A DNA stretch of 64,000 nt from Mycolicibacterium hodleri (GTDB taxonomy: Bacteria; Actinomycetota; Actinomycetes; Mycobacteriales; Mycobacteriaceae): contig NZ_JACKTL010000069.1 in the NCBI RefSeq assembly GCF_025822245.1, forward strand, positions 1 through 64,000. The letters are read 5' to 3'. Below the pieces are notes generated by a model. The model was not told the origin of the DNA and ran no database searches. It saw only the letters and a list, made by a program, of their open reading frames with translations. This document shows positions 54,758 to 63,492 of this stretch, one piece after another. The translations under genes were made by a program, and so were the position numbers. How positions within the stretch are numbered: the first letter of the stretch is position 1; each line of letters opens with the position of its first letter.

Positions 54758-56500
54758 GTGACGTCTACCTCGAATTCATCGATTCTCTCCATGCTTCACG
54801 GTCGGGCCAGCATGCGACCCGACGACGTGGCGATGACCTTCACCGACTACGCCCTCGACCCGTCGGGTGTCCGCGTCGGCCTGACGTGGTCGCAGCTGTC
54901 GCGCCGGACCACGAACGTCGCCAACGAGCTCGCCCAGCACGCGTCCGTCGGCGACCGGGCGGTGATCCTGGCGCCGCAGAGCCTCGACTACGTCACGGCG
55001 TTCCTGGGGTCGATGCAGGCGGGGCTCATCGCGGTGCCGCTGCCGTTGCCCCATCGCGGCTCGACCCACGAGCGGGTGAGCACCGTCTTCGAGGACACGT
55101 CCCCGGCCGTCGTGCTGACCACCTCCGGGGTGTCCGCCGACGTCGGCGACTACGTCGACCAGTCACGCTTGGACACGGCGCCCAAGCTCGTCGACGTCGA
55201 CGCGATACCGCTGGACGCGTCGGGTACGGCGATCGCGCAGCCGGCCGAACTGCCGGGCACCGCCTACCTGCAGTACAGCTCCGGCTCTACGCGGCAGCCG
55301 ACCGGCGTCGTGCTCACGCACCGCAACCTGTCGGTGAACTTCGAGCAACTGATGCGGATCTTCTTCGCCGACAAGCCAGCTCCGTCGGACATGACGATCG
55401 TGTCGTGGCTGCCGTTCTATCACGACATGGGTTTGGTGCTCGGAATCTGCGCCCCGATCCTCGGCGGTTTCCGCGCCGAGCTGTCGAGCCCCGTGTCGTT
55501 CCTCGAGAAGCCGTCCCGATGGGTGCGCGCGCTGGCGGAGAGCCGTCATGCCTTCTCGGCAGCGCCGAACTTCGCCTTCGACATGGCCGCGCGCAAGACC
55601 ACGGACGCCGACCTCGACGGCCTCGACCTCGGTCAGGTGCGGGGCATCATCAGCGGCGCCGAGCGAGTCGAACCGGCGACGTTGCGCCGCTTCGTCGACC
55701 GGTTCGCCCACTTCAACTTCCGCGACGACATGATGCGCCCGGCCTACGGGTTGGCGGAGGCAACGGTCTTCGTGGCCGGGGGAACCTGGAGCGACTCGGC
55801 GCCCGAGGCCCACTTCGACGTCGACGAGCTGAGCGCCGGCCGGGTTCGACGCTGTGCCCCCGGCAAGGGCACGGTGTTGGTGAGGTATCGGGTGCCGCAG
55901 TCGCCGTTGCTGCGGATCGTCGACGGTGAGACCAAGCGCGAGTGCCCGTCGGACGTCATCGGCGAGATCTGGGTGCACGGCGAGAACGTCGCCGACGGTT
56001 ACTGGAACAAGCCGCCGGAGGAGCATGCCGGCTTCGGCGCCGTCGTCGTCGACCCCTCACCGGGGACGCCGGAGGCACCGTGGCTGCGCACCGGCGACCT
56101 CGGCTTCGTCCACGAGGGTGAGCTGTTCATCGTCGGCCGCATCAAGGACCTGCTCATCGTTCGCGGGCGCAACCACTACCCGGAGGACATCGAGGTCACG
56201 GTGCAGGAGATCACCGGTGGCCGGGTCGCGGCGCTGGCCGTACCCGTCGGCGGCACCGAGGAGTTGGTCACCGTCATCGAACTCAAGAAGCGCGCCGACC
56301 TCGACGGCGACGCCGCGCAGTGGCTCAGCGGGATCAAGAACGACGTCACCTCCGCGATCTCGAAGGCACACGGTCTCAACGCCGCCGACCTCGTGCTGGT
56401 CCTGCCGGGGTCGATCCCCACCACGACGAGCGGCAAGATCCGGCGCGCCGCGTGCGCCGAGCAGTACCGGCAGAACCAATTCGCCCGATTGGACGCCTAG
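54758..56500 (+). CDS. fadD23: Fatty acyl-AMP ligase FadD23 (TPP pathway)
   Basis: A 580-aa member of the FAAL group: P-loop-like YLQYSSGSTRQPTGVVLTH, SWLPFYHDMGLV, adenylate region MMRPAYGLAEATVFV, DLGFVHEGELFIVGRIKDLLI, and C-terminal SGKIRR with the catalytic lysine. FAALs activate a fatty acid as acyl-AMP and pass it to a polyketide synthase; here it should prime Pks with the starter of phleic acid. GTG start with a weak ACGGA upstream. The 129-bp gap after mmpL10 contains only a doubtful 40-codon ORF. Confidence 0.92.
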   Translation: MTSTSNSSILSMLHGRASMRPDDVAMTFTDYALDPSGVRVGLTWSQLSRRTTNVANELAQHASVGDRAVILAPQSLDYVTAFLGSMQAGLIAVPLPLPHRGSTHERVSTVFEDTSPAVVLTTSGVSADVGDYVDQSRLDTAPKLVDVDAIPLDASGTAIAQPAELPGTAYLQYSSGSTRQPTGVVLTHRNLSVNFEQLMRIFFADKPAPSDMTIVSWLPFYHDMGLVLGICAPILGGFRAELSSPVSFLEKPSRWVRALAESRHAFSAAPNFAFDMAARKTTDADLDGLDLGQVRGIISGAERVEPATLRRFVDRFAHFNFRDDMMRPAYGLAEATVFVAGGTWSDSAPEAHFDVDELSAGRVRRCAPGKGTVLVRYRVPQSPLLRIVDGETKRECPSDVIGEIWVHGENVADGYWNKPPEEHAGFGAVVVDPSPGTPEAPWLRTGDLGFVHEGELFIVGRIKDLLIVRGRNHYPEDIEVTVQEITGGRVAALAVPVGGTEELVTVIELKKRADLDGDAAQWLSGIKNDVTSAISKAHGLNAADLVLVLPGSIPTTTSGKIRRAACAEQYRQNQFARLDA

Positions 56501-56565
56501 TGGGCGCCCAGTCGAGAACACCCGCGGCCTGCGTTGCGGGCGCGTCGTCGAGCAAGGGAGTGGGA

Positions 56566-57705
56566 ATGCGGAGAGCCGTCGCAGCGGTCACCGTTCTGGT
56601 AACCGTCGGTGCCGTCGGAGTCTTCGGCGCCGGTAGTGCAGCGGCCGACGATCCGCGGTTCCCCGCGCCGCCCGACCCGTCGGGCACCGGAGCCCCGCCC
56701 CCGCTGGGGACGCCGGGCCGCGCATACGCCCTCGGCGGCGCGCACGTCCTGGGCATTCCGTACGACGAATACATCATGCGGACCGGTGCCGACTGGTTCC
56801 CCGGATTGAAGCGGCAGATCGTCGACTACCCGGCCGGCCAGGTGCAGGGCCACACGCTGGAGCGGCTGTTCCCCGGCATCGGTCGCCTCGACGACAACTT
56901 CCCGGGTCTCGGCGTCGACGGTCCCAGCATCGGCGAGTCGGTCGACGAGGGCACGCCCAACGTGATCAACGCGATCCACGCAGGCGGTCAGGGCACGGCG
57001 ATCGGACTGTCCGAGGGCGCGATGGTGCTCAACGACGTGCAGAACAAGCTGGCGTACGACCCGGCCGCCCCGCCGCCGGACCAGCTGAGCTTCGCGATGT
57101 ACGGCGATCCCGTCGGCAAGCACGCCTTCGGCGAAAGCTTCCTGACGCAAATGTTCCCCGTCGGCAGCGTGGTGCCGTCGCTGGACTACCGCATCCCGGC
57201 CCGCGTCGACAGTCAGTACGACACATACCAATTCGTCTCCGCCTACGACAGCATCGCCGACTGGCCGGACCGGCCGGACAACTGGATGAGCGTCGCCAAC
57301 GCGATCGTCGGTCTGGCAACCGGTCACACCGCGGTGGCGTTCACCAACCCCAGCATGGTCCCGGCGAAGAACATCGTGACGACCGTCAACTCCCGAGGCG
57401 CCAAGAACACGACGATCATGATCCCGGAACAGCACCTTCCGTTGGTGCTGCCGTTCAAGTACCTCGGGGTGCCGACGGAGACGCTGAACAAGCTCGACGC
57501 GGTGCTGCAGCCCGACGTGGACGCGGGGTACTCACGCAACGACGATCCGGCGACCGCCCCCGTCACGGTGGATCCGGTGCACGGCTACGATCCCGCCGAG
57601 GTCACCGCGCCGGCCACCAAGGCGGCGTTCGGCGGCGGTTCCGATCCCGTGTCGCAGCTCCTTGCCGGACTGCAGTACGTGACGAGCCACCAGCCCAAAC
57701 CCTAA
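56566..57705 (+). CDS. PE-PPE-domain (Chp-like) extracytoplasmic acyltransferase of the TPP pathway
   Basis: A 379-aa protein with an N-terminal signal/anchor (VAAVTVLVTVGAVGVFGAGSAAA) and a serine alpha/beta-hydrolase domain of the PE-PPE C-terminal type (PF08237). The nucleophile elbow is G-L-S149-E-G. Related Chp proteins build polyacylated trehaloses by transesterification. In the TPP locus the equivalent gene is called PE and is thought to transfer phleoyl chains outside the cell. AAGGGAG lies 6 nt before the ATG. There is no true PE motif at the N-terminus. It ends close to the convergent GAP gene. Confidence 0.87.
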   Translation: MRRAVAAVTVLVTVGAVGVFGAGSAAADDPRFPAPPDPSGTGAPPPLGTPGRAYALGGAHVLGIPYDEYIMRTGADWFPGLKRQIVDYPAGQVQGHTLERLFPGIGRLDDNFPGLGVDGPSIGESVDEGTPNVINAIHAGGQGTAIGLSEGAMVLNDVQNKLAYDPAAPPPDQLSFAMYGDPVGKHAFGESFLTQMFPVGSVVPSLDYRIPARVDSQYDTYQFVSAYDSIADWPDRPDNWMSVANAIVGLATGHTAVAFTNPSMVPAKNIVTTVNSRGAKNTTIMIPEQHLPLVLPFKYLGVPTETLNKLDAVLQPDVDAGYSRNDDPATAPVTVDPVHGYDPAEVTAPATKAAFGGGSDPVSQLLAGLQYVTSHQPKP

Positions 57706-57712
57706 GGGCGCG

Positions 57713-58360
57713 TTACACGGTCAGCAGTCCGACGGTGACGAGGATGGCTCCGACCACGCCGAGCGTGGCGGCCACCTCGCGCCGTCGGCGAGACCGGACC
57801 CATTCGTTGAGTGCCGTCATCGCCGCCAGGGTGCGTCCCGGCGCCACCAGGTAGGCGATCAGCGGGATCTCGACGAGCAAGAACGCCACCACCTGGAAGA
57901 GCATCAGCGCGGCCACCTGCGTCGCGGCGCCGCTCCCCGACGCCAGGATGACCGCCAGCACGGCCAGGAAGTCCACCGACGGTAGCGCGATCGCCAACCC
58001 CGCCACGGCGGACACCCACGGCGAGCCCGTCTGGGTGACCCAGGTGCCCAACTTGGCCATCCAGCTCGGTTCCCCGTCGACGGCCGCGGGCCGCAGCACC
58101 AGGTAGAGGGCCGCCGCCAGGGCTAGCGCACCGATGGCCAGTTGCACCTTGGGCAGCGTGAAGTGATTGGACTCCATCAGCCGCTGGCGCAGCACGAACA
58201 GCACGACCACCCCGACCGTCGTGCCCATCACGAAGCCGCCGCACAGGAACACCAACAGCTGTAGCTGCGGACGGGGGCGGTTGAGCATCAGCACGGCCAT
58301 GCCGATCCGGAACGGCTCCAGTGCGATGGCAACGGCCATCACCAGAAGGGTGATCCACAT
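57713..58360 (-). CDS. GAP/Sap-family membrane protein (SfLAP domain)
   Basis: A 215-aa protein with six predicted helices, matching the GPL-addressing/sulfolipid-addressing protein family (PF11139): IALEPFRIGMAVLMLNRPRP at the start, GLAIALPSVDFLAVLAVILASG in the middle. Members sit beside mmpL genes for surface glycolipids and help those lipids reach the cell surface. Its place next to the TPP genes suggests the same role for TPP. Convergent with the PE gene with 7 nt between the stops. Confidence 0.85.
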   Translation of the reverse strand: MWITLLVMAVAIALEPFRIGMAVLMLNRPRPQLQLLVFLCGGFVMGTTVGVVVLFVLRQRLMESNHFTLPKVQLAIGALALAAALYLVLRPAAVDGEPSWMAKLGTWVTQTGSPWVSAVAGLAIALPSVDFLAVLAVILASGSGAATQVAALMLFQVVAFLLVEIPLIAYLVAPGRTLAAMTALNEWVRSRRRREVAATLGVVGAILVTVGLLTV

Positions 58361-58617
58361 GACCTGGTCGCGTACGCCTAGCCGGCCGGGCGGGAGGTGC
58401 GGTCCGGCGACGGAGGCGGCGTGGGCATGGCGTCACGTTACCGTCCCGACCGCGTCGGGAAGCCGACGTCGCGACCCTTGTGTTCACGCAGATCCTGGCT
58501 CTGGCGATAGTGGGCGCAAGCGACGATCATCGACTCAGTGATCTCCGTGTCAACCATGCTGCCCGCCGCACGTCCCCGTGGCCGCGGTCCGTCGATCCGT
58601 GTGAAGATGGAGATCTC

Positions 58618-59112
58618 ATGACCGGTACCGATCTGAGTCCGATGTCCCTGCGCGAGGCGTACGGGCACTTCCCGACGGGTGTCATCGCCATCGCCGCGGA
58701 GGTCGACGGCGTCCGGGTGGGCCTGGCGGCCAGTACCTTCGTCCCGGTGTCGCTCGATCCGCCGCTGGTGTCGTTCTGCGTGCAGAACACGTCGACGACG
58801 TGGCCGAAGCTCAAGGATCTGCCGTTCCTCGGGATCAGCGTGCTTGGAGAGTCACACGACACGGCCGCGAAGACCCTTGCCGCGAAGACGGGCGACCGCT
58901 TCGCCGGGCTGGAGACGACGACGTCGGGGCGTGGCGCGCTGTTCATTCACGGCACCAGCGTGTGGCTGGAGAGCGCCATCGAGCAGGAGGTACTCGCCGG
59001 CGATCACACGATCGTGGTGCTGCGGGTGCACGACATCACGGTGCACGACGGTCCGGACATTCCGGCGCCCATCGTGTTTCACCGCAGCGCGTTCCGCCGC
59101 CTCGGCGAGTAG
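58618..59112 (+). CDS. Flavin reductase-like (FMN-binding split-barrel) protein, Rv0245-like
   Basis: A 164-aa flavoprotein of the flavin_Reduct family with the typical FPTGVIAIAAEVDGVRVGLAASTFVPVSLDPPLVSFCVQ opening and GDHTIVVLRVHDI near the end. It likely reduces flavin with NAD(P)H for a partner monooxygenase, which is not adjacent here. Position before sdh1 matches Rv0245. The upstream 257 bp hold no gene I can support. Confidence 0.88.
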   Translation: MTGTDLSPMSLREAYGHFPTGVIAIAAEVDGVRVGLAASTFVPVSLDPPLVSFCVQNTSTTWPKLKDLPFLGISVLGESHDTAAKTLAAKTGDRFAGLETTTSGRGALFIHGTSVWLESAIEQEVLAGDHTIVVLRVHDITVHDGPDIPAPIVFHRSAFRRLGE

Positions 59113-59127
59113 GGGGTCGACCCCGAG

Positions 59128-59289
59128 CTACGGACGCGCGGCGAGTTCGTCGCGGTAACCCGCGACGCGGCGGTCCAACTCGGCGGCGTCGTCGGGCCTG
59201 CCCTCCTTGCGGGCCAACTCGGCACGGGTCGTCAGTTCGCGGATCGCAGTGCGAATGTCGTTGACGCTCTTGGTTTCTCCTGCACTCAC
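59128..59289 (-). CDS. Small helical protein of unknown function
   Basis: A 53-aa, charged, probably two-helix protein (SVNDIRTAIRELTTRAELARKEGRPDDAAELDRRVAGYRDELAARP). I chose the GTG at 59287-59289 because AAAGG is about 7 nt upstream; a longer reading to 59460 would cross the sdhB stop and the hairpin. I know no function for it. The pattern of heptad-like Leu/Ala suggests a short coiled coil. Confidence 0.6.
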   Translation of the reverse strand: MSAGETKSVNDIRTAIRELTTRAELARKEGRPDDAAELDRRVAGYRDELAARP

Positions 59290-59360
59290 GTGGGTGCCTT
59301 TCTTCGTTGAACGGCGTAGCTTGACCACTGAATCCCACGGTACGCCGCAACCCTCGCCCA

Positions 59361-59410
59361 ACGTGACGTGGCTGCGAGATTCTCGAAGAATTCTCGCAGC
59401 CACGTCACGT
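59361..59410. terminator. Perfect 19-bp inverted repeat after sdhB
   Basis: ACGTGACGTGGCTGCGAGA (59361-59379) and its exact complement (59392-59410) with a 12-nt loop lie 20 nt after the sdhB stop on the minus strand. It probably ends the sdh1 transcript, though no T tract follows. Confidence 0.65.
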
Positions 59411-59429
59411 TCGGCGGTCGATTGCGCCG

Positions 59430-60179
59430 CTAGCGCTTGAACAGTTTGTTTCCGAGCCACACGATCGGGTCGTACTTGCGGTCGGCGACGCGTTCCTTCA
59501 TCGGGATCAGCGCATTATCGGTGATCTTGATGTGTTCGGGGCAGACCTCGGTGCAGCACTTGGTGATGTTGCACAGGCCGAGGCCGAACTCCTCCTGCGC
59601 CATGTCCTTGCGGTCCACGGTGTCCAGCGGATGCATGTCCAGCTCGGCGATCCGCATGTGATAGCGCGGGCCCGCGAAGTTCTCCTTGTTCTCCTCGTGG
59701 TCGCGCACCACGTGGCAGACGTTCTGGCACAGGAAGCACTCGATGCACTTGCGGAACTCCTGGCTGCGGTTCACGTCCTCCTGCTGCATCCGGTATTCAC
59801 CCGGTTGCAGGTCCTTCGGCGGGGTGAACGACGGGATCTGACGCGCCTTTTCGTAGTTGAAGGACACGTCGGTCACCAGGTCGCGCATGACGGGGAACGT
59901 GCGTAACGGGGTCACCGTGACGACCTCGTCCTCACCGAAGGTGGACATGCGCGTCATGCACATCAGCCGCGGACGACCGTTCACCTCCGCCGAACACGAC
60001 CCGCACTTGCCGGCCTTGCAGTTCCAGCGCACCGCGAGGTCGTTGGCCTGGGTGGCCTGCAGCCGGTGGATGATGTCGAGCACCACCTCGCCGTCGTTGA
60101 CCTCGACGGTGTAGTCCTTGAGCTCGCCCCCGGTGTCGTCGCCGCGCCAGACCCGCATGCTCGCTTCATAGGCAGCCAT
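59430..60179 (-). CDS. sdhB1: Succinate dehydrogenase 1 iron-sulfur subunit
   Basis: A 249-aa subunit matching Rv0247c. A [2Fe-2S] ferredoxin domain has CKAGKCGSC and a downstream MCMTR. The C-terminal domain has CIECFLCQNVC and CCTEVCP cysteine sets for the [4Fe-4S]/[3Fe-4S] centres. It passes electrons from SdhA to the membrane quinone site. Its ATG lies 1 nt after the sdhA TGA. Confidence 0.93.
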   Translation of the reverse strand: MAAYEASMRVWRGDDTGGELKDYTVEVNDGEVVLDIIHRLQATQANDLAVRWNCKAGKCGSCSAEVNGRPRLMCMTRMSTFGEDEVVTVTPLRTFPVMRDLVTDVSFNYEKARQIPSFTPPKDLQPGEYRMQQEDVNRSQEFRKCIECFLCQNVCHVVRDHEENKENFAGPRYHMRIAELDMHPLDTVDRKDMAQEEFGLGLCNITKCCTEVCPEHIKITDNALIPMKERVADRKYDPIVWLGNKLFKR

Positions 60180-60180
60180 G

Positions 60181-62145
60181 TCAGCCCTTCCGTTCCGGGT
60201 GCTCGGTCAATTCGGCGTCGGTGTAGTACTTCTCGAGTTCGGAGAGCTCGAAGACCTCCAGCAGATCCGGCCGCATGGGCACCTGTTCTTCGGCCTCGAC
60301 GGTGACGCGCGGGACCATCGCGTCGGCGGTCGCCGCCTCCGTCGTCCGGCACACCAGCAGCGTGTTGCGCCAGTTCGAGTCCATCGCCGGATGGTCGTCG
60401 CGGGTGTGCCCGCCACGGCTCTCGGTACGCTGCAGCGCGGCCTTGGCCACACATTCGCTGACCAGCAGCATGTTGCGCATGTCGATCGCCAGGTGCCAGC
60501 CGGGGTTGTAGACCCGCCCGCCCTCGACGGCGACGTTTTGCAGCCGCCCCCTCAGCTCCTCGAGCTTGGCCAGCGCCTCGTGGATCTCGTCTTCCTTGCG
60601 GATGATGCCGACGAGGTCGTTCATCGACTGCTGCAGCTCGGCGTGCAGCGTGTACGGGTTCTCGGGATTCTCGTGCGGCTCGTACGGCGCCAACGCCATC
60701 TTCTCGGCCTCGTCGAGGGAGTCCTGCGAGATCTTGGGCCGCTCGTCGAGCGCGCGGACGTAGTCGGCCGCGCCGAGCCCGGCCCGCCGGCCGAACACCA
60801 GAAGGTCCGACAGCGAGTTCCCGCCGAGGCGGTTGGAGCCGTGCATGCCACCGGAGCACTCACCGGCCGCGAAGAGCCCGGGGGTGGCCGCACCGCCGGT
60901 GTCGGGGTCGACCTCGATGCCGCCCATCACGTAGTGACAGGTCGGGCCGACCTCCATCTCGTCCTTGGTGATGTCGACCTCGGCCAGCTCGATGAACTGG
61001 TGGTACATCGACGGCAGCCGGCGCTTGATCTCCTCGGTGGGCATGCGCGAGGCGATGTCGAGGTAGACGCCGCCGTGCGGCGTGCCGCGGCCGGCCTTGA
61101 CCTCCGCGACGATCGCGCGGGCTACCTCGTCGCGGGGGAGCAGGTCAGGGGTGCGGCGGGCCGAGTCGTTGTCCTTGAGCCACTGGTCGGCCTCTTCCTC
61201 GGTCTCGGCGTACTGGCCCTTGAACACCGGGGGGATGTAGTCGAACATGAAGCGCTTGCCCTCGGAGTTCTTGAGCACTCCGCCGTCGCCGCGGACGCCC
61301 TCGGTGACGAGGATGCCCTTCACCGACAGCGGCCAGACCATCCCGGTCGGGTGGAACTGGATGAACTCCATGTTGATCAGTGCCGAGCCGGCGCGCAGCG
61401 CCAGCGCGTGGCCGTCGCCGGTGTACTCCCAGGAGTTGGACGACACCTTGAACGACTTGCCGATGCCGCCGGTGGCCAGCACCACGGCCGGGGCTTCGAA
61501 GAGGATGAAGTTGCCGGTCTCGCGCCAGTAGCCGAAGGCGCCCGCAATCCTGCCGGTGGGTGCCTCCGAGTTGGGCTCGGCGCTCGCGTTCTCCCTCGGA
61601 CCCTTGTCGAGGATCAGATCGGTGATCGAGCATTCGTGGAAGACCTTGATCCGGGCCTCGTAGTCGCCGAGCTCGCGGAAGTCCTCCTGCTGCAACGAGA
61701 CGATCTTCTGCTGCAGCGTCCTGATGATCTCCAGGCCGGTGCGGTCGCCGACGTGCGCCAGCCGTGGGTAGGTGTGGCCGCCGAAGTTGCGCTGGCTGAT
61801 CTTGCCGTCCTTGGTGCGGTCGAACAGCGCCCCGTAGGTCTCCAGCTCCCACACCCGGTCGGGGGCCTCCTGCGCGTGCAGTTCGGCCATCCGCCAGTTG
61901 TTGAGGAACTTGCCGCCGCGCATGGTGTCACCGAAGTGCGTCTGCCAGGAGTCCTTGGTGTTGACGTTCTTCATCGCCGCCGCGCAGCCGCCCTCGGCCA
62001 TCACGGTGTGCGCCTTGCCGAACAGGGACTTGGTGACCACTGCGACGCGCTGGCCGCGTTCACGGGCCTCGATCACCGCGCGCAGTCCCGCCCCGCCGGC
62101 GCCGATTACGACCACGTCGTATTCGTGCCGTTCGAGTTCAGCCAT
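60181..62145 (-). CDS. sdhA1: Succinate dehydrogenase 1 flavoprotein subunit
   Basis: A 654-aa flavoprotein matching Rv0248c. The N-terminal FAD Rossmann is DVVVIGAGGAGLRAVIEA. The FAD-linking-type histidine region has HTVMAEGGCAAAM, and the substrate domain includes EFIQFHPTGM, HYVMGGIEVD and RLGGNSLSD. It oxidises succinate to fumarate in the TCA cycle and respiration. ATG start. Confidence 0.94.
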   Translation of the reverse strand: MAELERHEYDVVVIGAGGAGLRAVIEARERGQRVAVVTKSLFGKAHTVMAEGGCAAAMKNVNTKDSWQTHFGDTMRGGKFLNNWRMAELHAQEAPDRVWELETYGALFDRTKDGKISQRNFGGHTYPRLAHVGDRTGLEIIRTLQQKIVSLQQEDFRELGDYEARIKVFHECSITDLILDKGPRENASAEPNSEAPTGRIAGAFGYWRETGNFILFEAPAVVLATGGIGKSFKVSSNSWEYTGDGHALALRAGSALINMEFIQFHPTGMVWPLSVKGILVTEGVRGDGGVLKNSEGKRFMFDYIPPVFKGQYAETEEEADQWLKDNDSARRTPDLLPRDEVARAIVAEVKAGRGTPHGGVYLDIASRMPTEEIKRRLPSMYHQFIELAEVDITKDEMEVGPTCHYVMGGIEVDPDTGGAATPGLFAAGECSGGMHGSNRLGGNSLSDLLVFGRRAGLGAADYVRALDERPKISQDSLDEAEKMALAPYEPHENPENPYTLHAELQQSMNDLVGIIRKEDEIHEALAKLEELRGRLQNVAVEGGRVYNPGWHLAIDMRNMLLVSECVAKAALQRTESRGGHTRDDHPAMDSNWRNTLLVCRTTEAATADAMVPRVTVEAEEQVPMRPDLLEVFELSELEKYYTDAELTEHPERKG

Positions 62146-62177
62146 CTGATTTCCTCGCTAAGTCGTCAAACATGTTG

Positions 62178-63008
62178 TCAGCCAATGAATCTGAGGTCGC
62201 TGATGGTGCCGCTGGCGACCAGCATCACGTAGAAGTCGGTGAGCATCAGGGTGCCGAGCGTGATCCACGCGTACAGCTTGTGTCGGGTGTTGAGCTTGCT
62301 CACCTGACCCCACAGCCAATACCGCACGGGGTGCTTCGAGAAGTGCTTGAGCCGCCCGCCGACGACGTGGCGGCAGGAGTGGCAGGACAGCGTGTAGACC
62401 CACAGCATCACGACGTTGACGACGAGAATGACGTTGCCCAAACCGAATCCGAAGCCGCTCGGGGAGTGGAACGCCTCGATCGCGTCGTAGGTGTTGATCA
62501 CCGAGATGATCCCGGCGATGTAGAAGAAGTAGCGGTGGGTGTTCTGGATGATCAGCGGAAGCCGCGTCTCACCGGTGTACTTGGCGTGCGGTTCGGCGAC
62601 CGCGCAGGCGGTGGGCGACTGCCACACCGAGCGGTAGTAGGCGCCGCGGTAGTAGTAGCAGGTCAACCGGAACAGCAGCAGGAACGGCAGCGACAACGCC
62701 GCGTACGGCAGCCACCACACGTCGGGCAGGATCTGCGGCCAGAATCCGCTCGCCTCGGGGGTGCACCCGGTGCTGATGCAGGGCGAGTAGAACGGCGTCA
62801 GGTAGTGGTACTCCGGCACGAAGTACGCGCTCTGCGCGAATGCCCGCACCGTCGCGTAGATCACGAACGCGGCGAAGCCGAGGTCGGTGATCAGTGGCGA
62901 CTTCCACCACGAGTCCGTGCGGAGCGTGCGCTGCGAGATCTGGGCTCGCGTCGGCGAGAAGACGCCCGTGCCCCCGGGGTCGCTGCGGTCGGCGGTGGGT
63001 GCGCTCAA
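62178..63008 (-). CDS. sdhC1: Succinate dehydrogenase 1 membrane subunit (fused cytochrome b type)
   Basis: A 276-aa protein with five or more helices, corresponding to Rv0249c, the single membrane subunit of the actinobacterial Sdh1 type. Histidines in NTHRYFFY and TLSCHSCRHVVGG are plausible haem ligands. TTG start at 63006-63008, chosen because GTGAGG lies about 8 nt upstream. The N-terminal 35 residues are soluble and polar. Confidence 0.9.
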   Translation of the reverse strand: MSAPTADRSDPGGTGVFSPTRAQISQRTLRTDSWWKSPLITDLGFAAFVIYATVRAFAQSAYFVPEYHYLTPFYSPCISTGCTPEASGFWPQILPDVWWLPYAALSLPFLLLFRLTCYYYRGAYYRSVWQSPTACAVAEPHAKYTGETRLPLIIQNTHRYFFYIAGIISVINTYDAIEAFHSPSGFGFGLGNVILVVNVVMLWVYTLSCHSCRHVVGGRLKHFSKHPVRYWLWGQVSKLNTRHKLYAWITLGTLMLTDFYVMLVASGTISDLRFIG

Positions 63009-63071
63009 GGGGTCTGCCTCACTTCATCGTGACGTGTCGGGGTCGGGAACGTTCGTCCAGCGGTGCGGCCG

Positions 63072-63377
63072 TCAGTCGAACGGCGACGGGCTCATCGGGC
63101 CCTCGTCGTCGACGTCCTGCCAGAAGTCACTTGCGTACTGGGTGTCGGGAATGCCGATCTTCTCGACGGCATGGTGGTGGTGGCTTACCCCGCGAACGAG
63201 GTTCAACTCCTCGGCGTCGATGTCGAGCCGGTCGATGTCGTTCTGGATGCGTTCGGCGTCGTTGACGATGCGCCGCATCGCGGCACTGTCGCCGTAGCGT
63301 GATGCCAGTGACGACACGCAGCGGCGCAGGCCTCCGATCAGCTCGTGCAGCTGGTCGAGTTCGGTGGTTGTGGACAA
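63072..63377 (-). CDS. Rv0250c-like small conserved protein, first gene of the sdh1 operon
   Basis: A 101-aa soluble protein with helical heptad-like segments (LHELIGGLRRCVSSLASRY, RRIVNDAERIQNDIDRLDID) and a polar C-terminus with HHHH. TTG start with a strong GGAGG 8 nt upstream. Conserved at the head of the sdh1 operon; it may be a small accessory or assembly factor, but no function is established. Confidence 0.8.
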   Translation of the reverse strand: MSTTTELDQLHELIGGLRRCVSSLASRYGDSAAMRRIVNDAERIQNDIDRLDIDAEELNLVRGVSHHHHAVEKIGIPDTQYASDFWQDVDDEGPMSPSPFD

Positions 63378-63438
63378 CGGAGTTGACCTCCTTGGGCTGA
63401 AGGGTGTCACGGATCACAGTACGACAATTGATGGTAGT

Positions 63439-63458
63439 CACTCTCGGAGTTGAGAGTG
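63439..63458. promoter_or_regulatory. Palindrome in the sdh1 divergent promoter region
   Basis: CACTCTC-GGAGTT-GAGAGTG: perfect 7-bp arms with a 6-bp spacer, between the Rv0250c-like/sdh1 start and the PEP mutase gene. It is a candidate operator for either; no regulator can be named. Confidence 0.4.
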
Positions 63459-63492
63459 AGACAGGTCACGTCAGGAAGCGAAGGGTTGGCAA

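Noticed and set aside
54639..54761. 40-codon ORF between mmpL10 and fadD23 whose TGA overlaps the fadD23 GTG
   Set aside because: The overlap is suggestive of a leader peptide, but the sequence is Arg/Pro/Ser-rich and unlike a protein, and there is no clear ribosome-binding site.
58438..58557. 39-aa minus-strand ORF (starts MVDTEITESMIVACAHYRQS) in the gap before the flavin reductase gene
   Set aside because: Protein-like composition but a weak ribosome-binding site and no recognised family; not enough to call a gene.
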